64,000 nt of DNA, from the NCBI GenBank assembly GCA_003342815.1, contig PTEX01000110.1, forward strand, positions 1,838,052 through 1,902,051, read 5' to 3'. The notes beneath the pieces were generated by a model. That model ran no database searches, was not told where the DNA came from, and saw only the letters and a list, made by a program, of their open reading frames with translations. The translations under genes and the position numbers were made by a program. Below, piece by piece: positions 62,467 to 64,000 of the stretch. Source of the stretch: Eudromia elegans (Eukaryota > Chordata > Aves > Tinamiformes > Tinamidae). Every line of letters begins with the position of its first letter. Position 1 is the first letter of the stretch.

Positions 62467-62520
62467 TTATTTGAATCTTGCCCGTATCTGAATCTTGCCT
62501 GTTTATCTGAATCTGCCTCT
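62467..62520 (+). repeat. Minisatellite, three copies of an 18-bp unit
   Basis: Units at 62467-62484, 62485-62502 and 62503-62520 share the core ATCTGAATCTTGCC (first unit ATTTGAATCTTGCC, third lacks one T). Short tandem array. Confidence 0.85.
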
Positions 62521-64000
62521 TTACGCAACACCTCCCAGTTAGCTGCAATTTCCTCAAAAGTCTTTGCAGTTGAGTGATGTGTTGTGAATTACTCTGTGGT
62601 TTGTGGAGGTGTTTGATATTGGAAATTCAAGCTGTGCTGCCTGTTTGTTATTGGTCACATGGCAATTTGTCTTCCTTGCTTGAAAGAGCATCGTGGGTTG
62701 AAAATTTTCTATTGAATCCTCACAGGAAGTTATTTGAAAACTTTCTTTCTGCAGAATATGTAGGGTTAAAAATGTGTTTGAGCTTGCACATTCACACTGG
62801 TTAACACAATTACAGAAATGCCAGAGGAAAATATAACAGTGGGCTGTGTTTGTGGTAGCACTGATGATGTTTTAGAGTCCTGGAGAAACTGGTATGCAGT
62901 ATTTTCAATATATTGTGCTCAACAATGTGTGCTCATTTCAATATAGTGGTATAAAAACTAACTCATTTGCCATTTGCTGATATGTATCTCGAGTTAACGC
63001 ATACCTCATTTGAAAAACTAGCTAAATATTTAACAAAGTGCTATGATAATTTATTTCATATATGTTATATATTCTTATGTATTTTCCTAAATATAGTATT
63101 ACAGGATGTTCACTGGTTTGCTTTTAAGAGTTGTCTATTGCTATGAGATATGACATTTATCAAGTAAAAGAAATGGAGTACATTTTATGACGCATTCAGC
63201 TTTACTTCTATTTGTAGATTTTTTTTTTCCTGCTTGTTCACTAATTGGCAGCACTAAGTAATTTGTAATCTGTCTTCCTTCCCACTGAACCAGCGAGTGT
63301 TCTATGTGCCTATACACATGTNTATAAAGTCTTAGGATTAGTCTACATGGTAACTAAAACCAAAGGAAATAATGGCATTCTAATTCATAATATTTTGATT
63401 AAGGTCTGTGTGTAGACCCTGGTTCTGATGTAATTTAAGTTGATAAAAGAAATCACATTAAGCTATAGTGAAATGCCTCTAAAATCTGTGTCTCGCACAC
63501 TAACTACTACTGAAACGCTAAGGGTGTGATTTACAACTGATTTAATTGGATTGGTTCCATTTAACATCTAAACAAGCCCTTAAATGTTGAAGTGTTTACC
63601 ACCTGTTGTGACTCTTACCTTCCAGAGATCTTTGTTCCCAGGCAGAAGGGTGTGCGCTATAATGAGAGAGGAAAAGGAGAATTATAAACCTGCATCTTTG
63701 CTTATGCTTGCTGCCGTGGAGAAAGTTCTGCCCTGGAAAAGCATGATTTTTCTTTTTTAACTACAATAAATTTCNTTAGTACATTGATGGTGATTTCTGT
63801 CATTCTTCTGACAACTACTGCTTTCCTTTTCATTAGCTGGAATAATGTGGAAAAAGGTTTCTTTGTTGTTGTGTTNTGGTATATCATGCTTGTTCCTCTT
63901 TTGCTCCTGCTGTACAAATTTTGGTTTTCTAAGTAATAGCTTTTGAGCAGCTCTGATAAACAACACTGAAGAATATGAAAGGACTTTTAAAAATTTATCT
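62521..64000. other. No recognised gene
   Basis: AT-rich sequence to the end of the window, with short T-runs near 63217-63226. No coding, RNA or repeat family is recognised. Confidence 0.55.

Larger units (their letters stand above)
51447..63876. other. Zone of 30 isolated single-N base calls
   Basis: Single N calls lie at 51447, 52540, 52624, 53855, 54366, 54423, 54527, 55466, 55646, 55706, 55854, 56058, 56681, 56732, 56844, 57473, 57575, 58268, 58416, 58746, 58830, 58914, 59173, 59802, 60798, 61419, 62178, 63322, 63775 and 63876. None occurs before 51447 apart from the one gap. They most likely mark masked heterozygous or low-quality positions in one assembly piece. Confidence 0.95.

Overview
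The window looks like avian (sauropsid) nuclear DNA. The evidence is a set of CR1-type LINE fragments: antisense C-terminal ORF2 coding sequence at 3255-3726, and bare CR1 3' ends with ATTCTRTG-type tails at 24594-24680, 37815-37870 and 39482-39505. The rest is AT-rich, stop-dense sequence with poly(A)/poly(T) runs and short tandem repeats. There is no operon structure and no Alu- or B1-like SINE. I recognise no complete protein-coding gene, tRNA, rRNA or CRISPR array. The best reading is a gene desert or the inside of a large intron.

Layout. 1-3.25 kb: featureless AT-rich DNA. 3.26-4.04 kb: a 5'-truncated CR1 on the minus strand, then a GC-rich flank. 4-10 kb: AT-rich, with a pyrimidine tract (7986-8032) and a cluster of nested AT palindromes (8345-8507). 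10.6-11.0 kb: a GC-rich, CpG-containing segment that looks partly exonic but is not identified. 12.2-21.7 kb: homopolymer tracts, a 54-base assembly gap (18609-18662), and a stretch open in two frames (15701-16048). 21.7-24.7 kb: an exon-like segment on the minus strand, a CTCF-like site (22946-22959), a cluster of repeats and palindromes (23141-23216), and a CR1 tail. 24.7-37 kb: mostly empty, apart from an AATAAA signal followed closely by a poly(A) run (32488-32539), which could be the 3' end of a retrocopied mRNA. 37-44 kb: two splice-flanked exon candidates (37090-37146 minus, 43819-43910 plus) and CR1 tails. 49.6 kb: an older CR1 ORF2 remnant. 53.8 kb: a perfect inverted repeat whose arms resemble the CTCF core. 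57.9-59.9 kb: a GC- and CpG-rich block ending in a very strong G-quadruplex motif; it is the most promoter-like part of the window. 59.9-64 kb: AT-rich, with a perfect 10-bp hairpin and an 18-bp tandem repeat.

Thirty isolated single N calls occur between 51447 and 63876 and none before 51447, so the two parts of the window probably come from differently built assembly pieces.

No genes can be shown to work together here. The most testable items are the 57-bp minus-strand exon at 37090-37146, the CTCF-like sites at 22946 and 53787 in convergent orientation, the candidate retrocopy tail at 32488, and the GC-rich block with its quadruplex.
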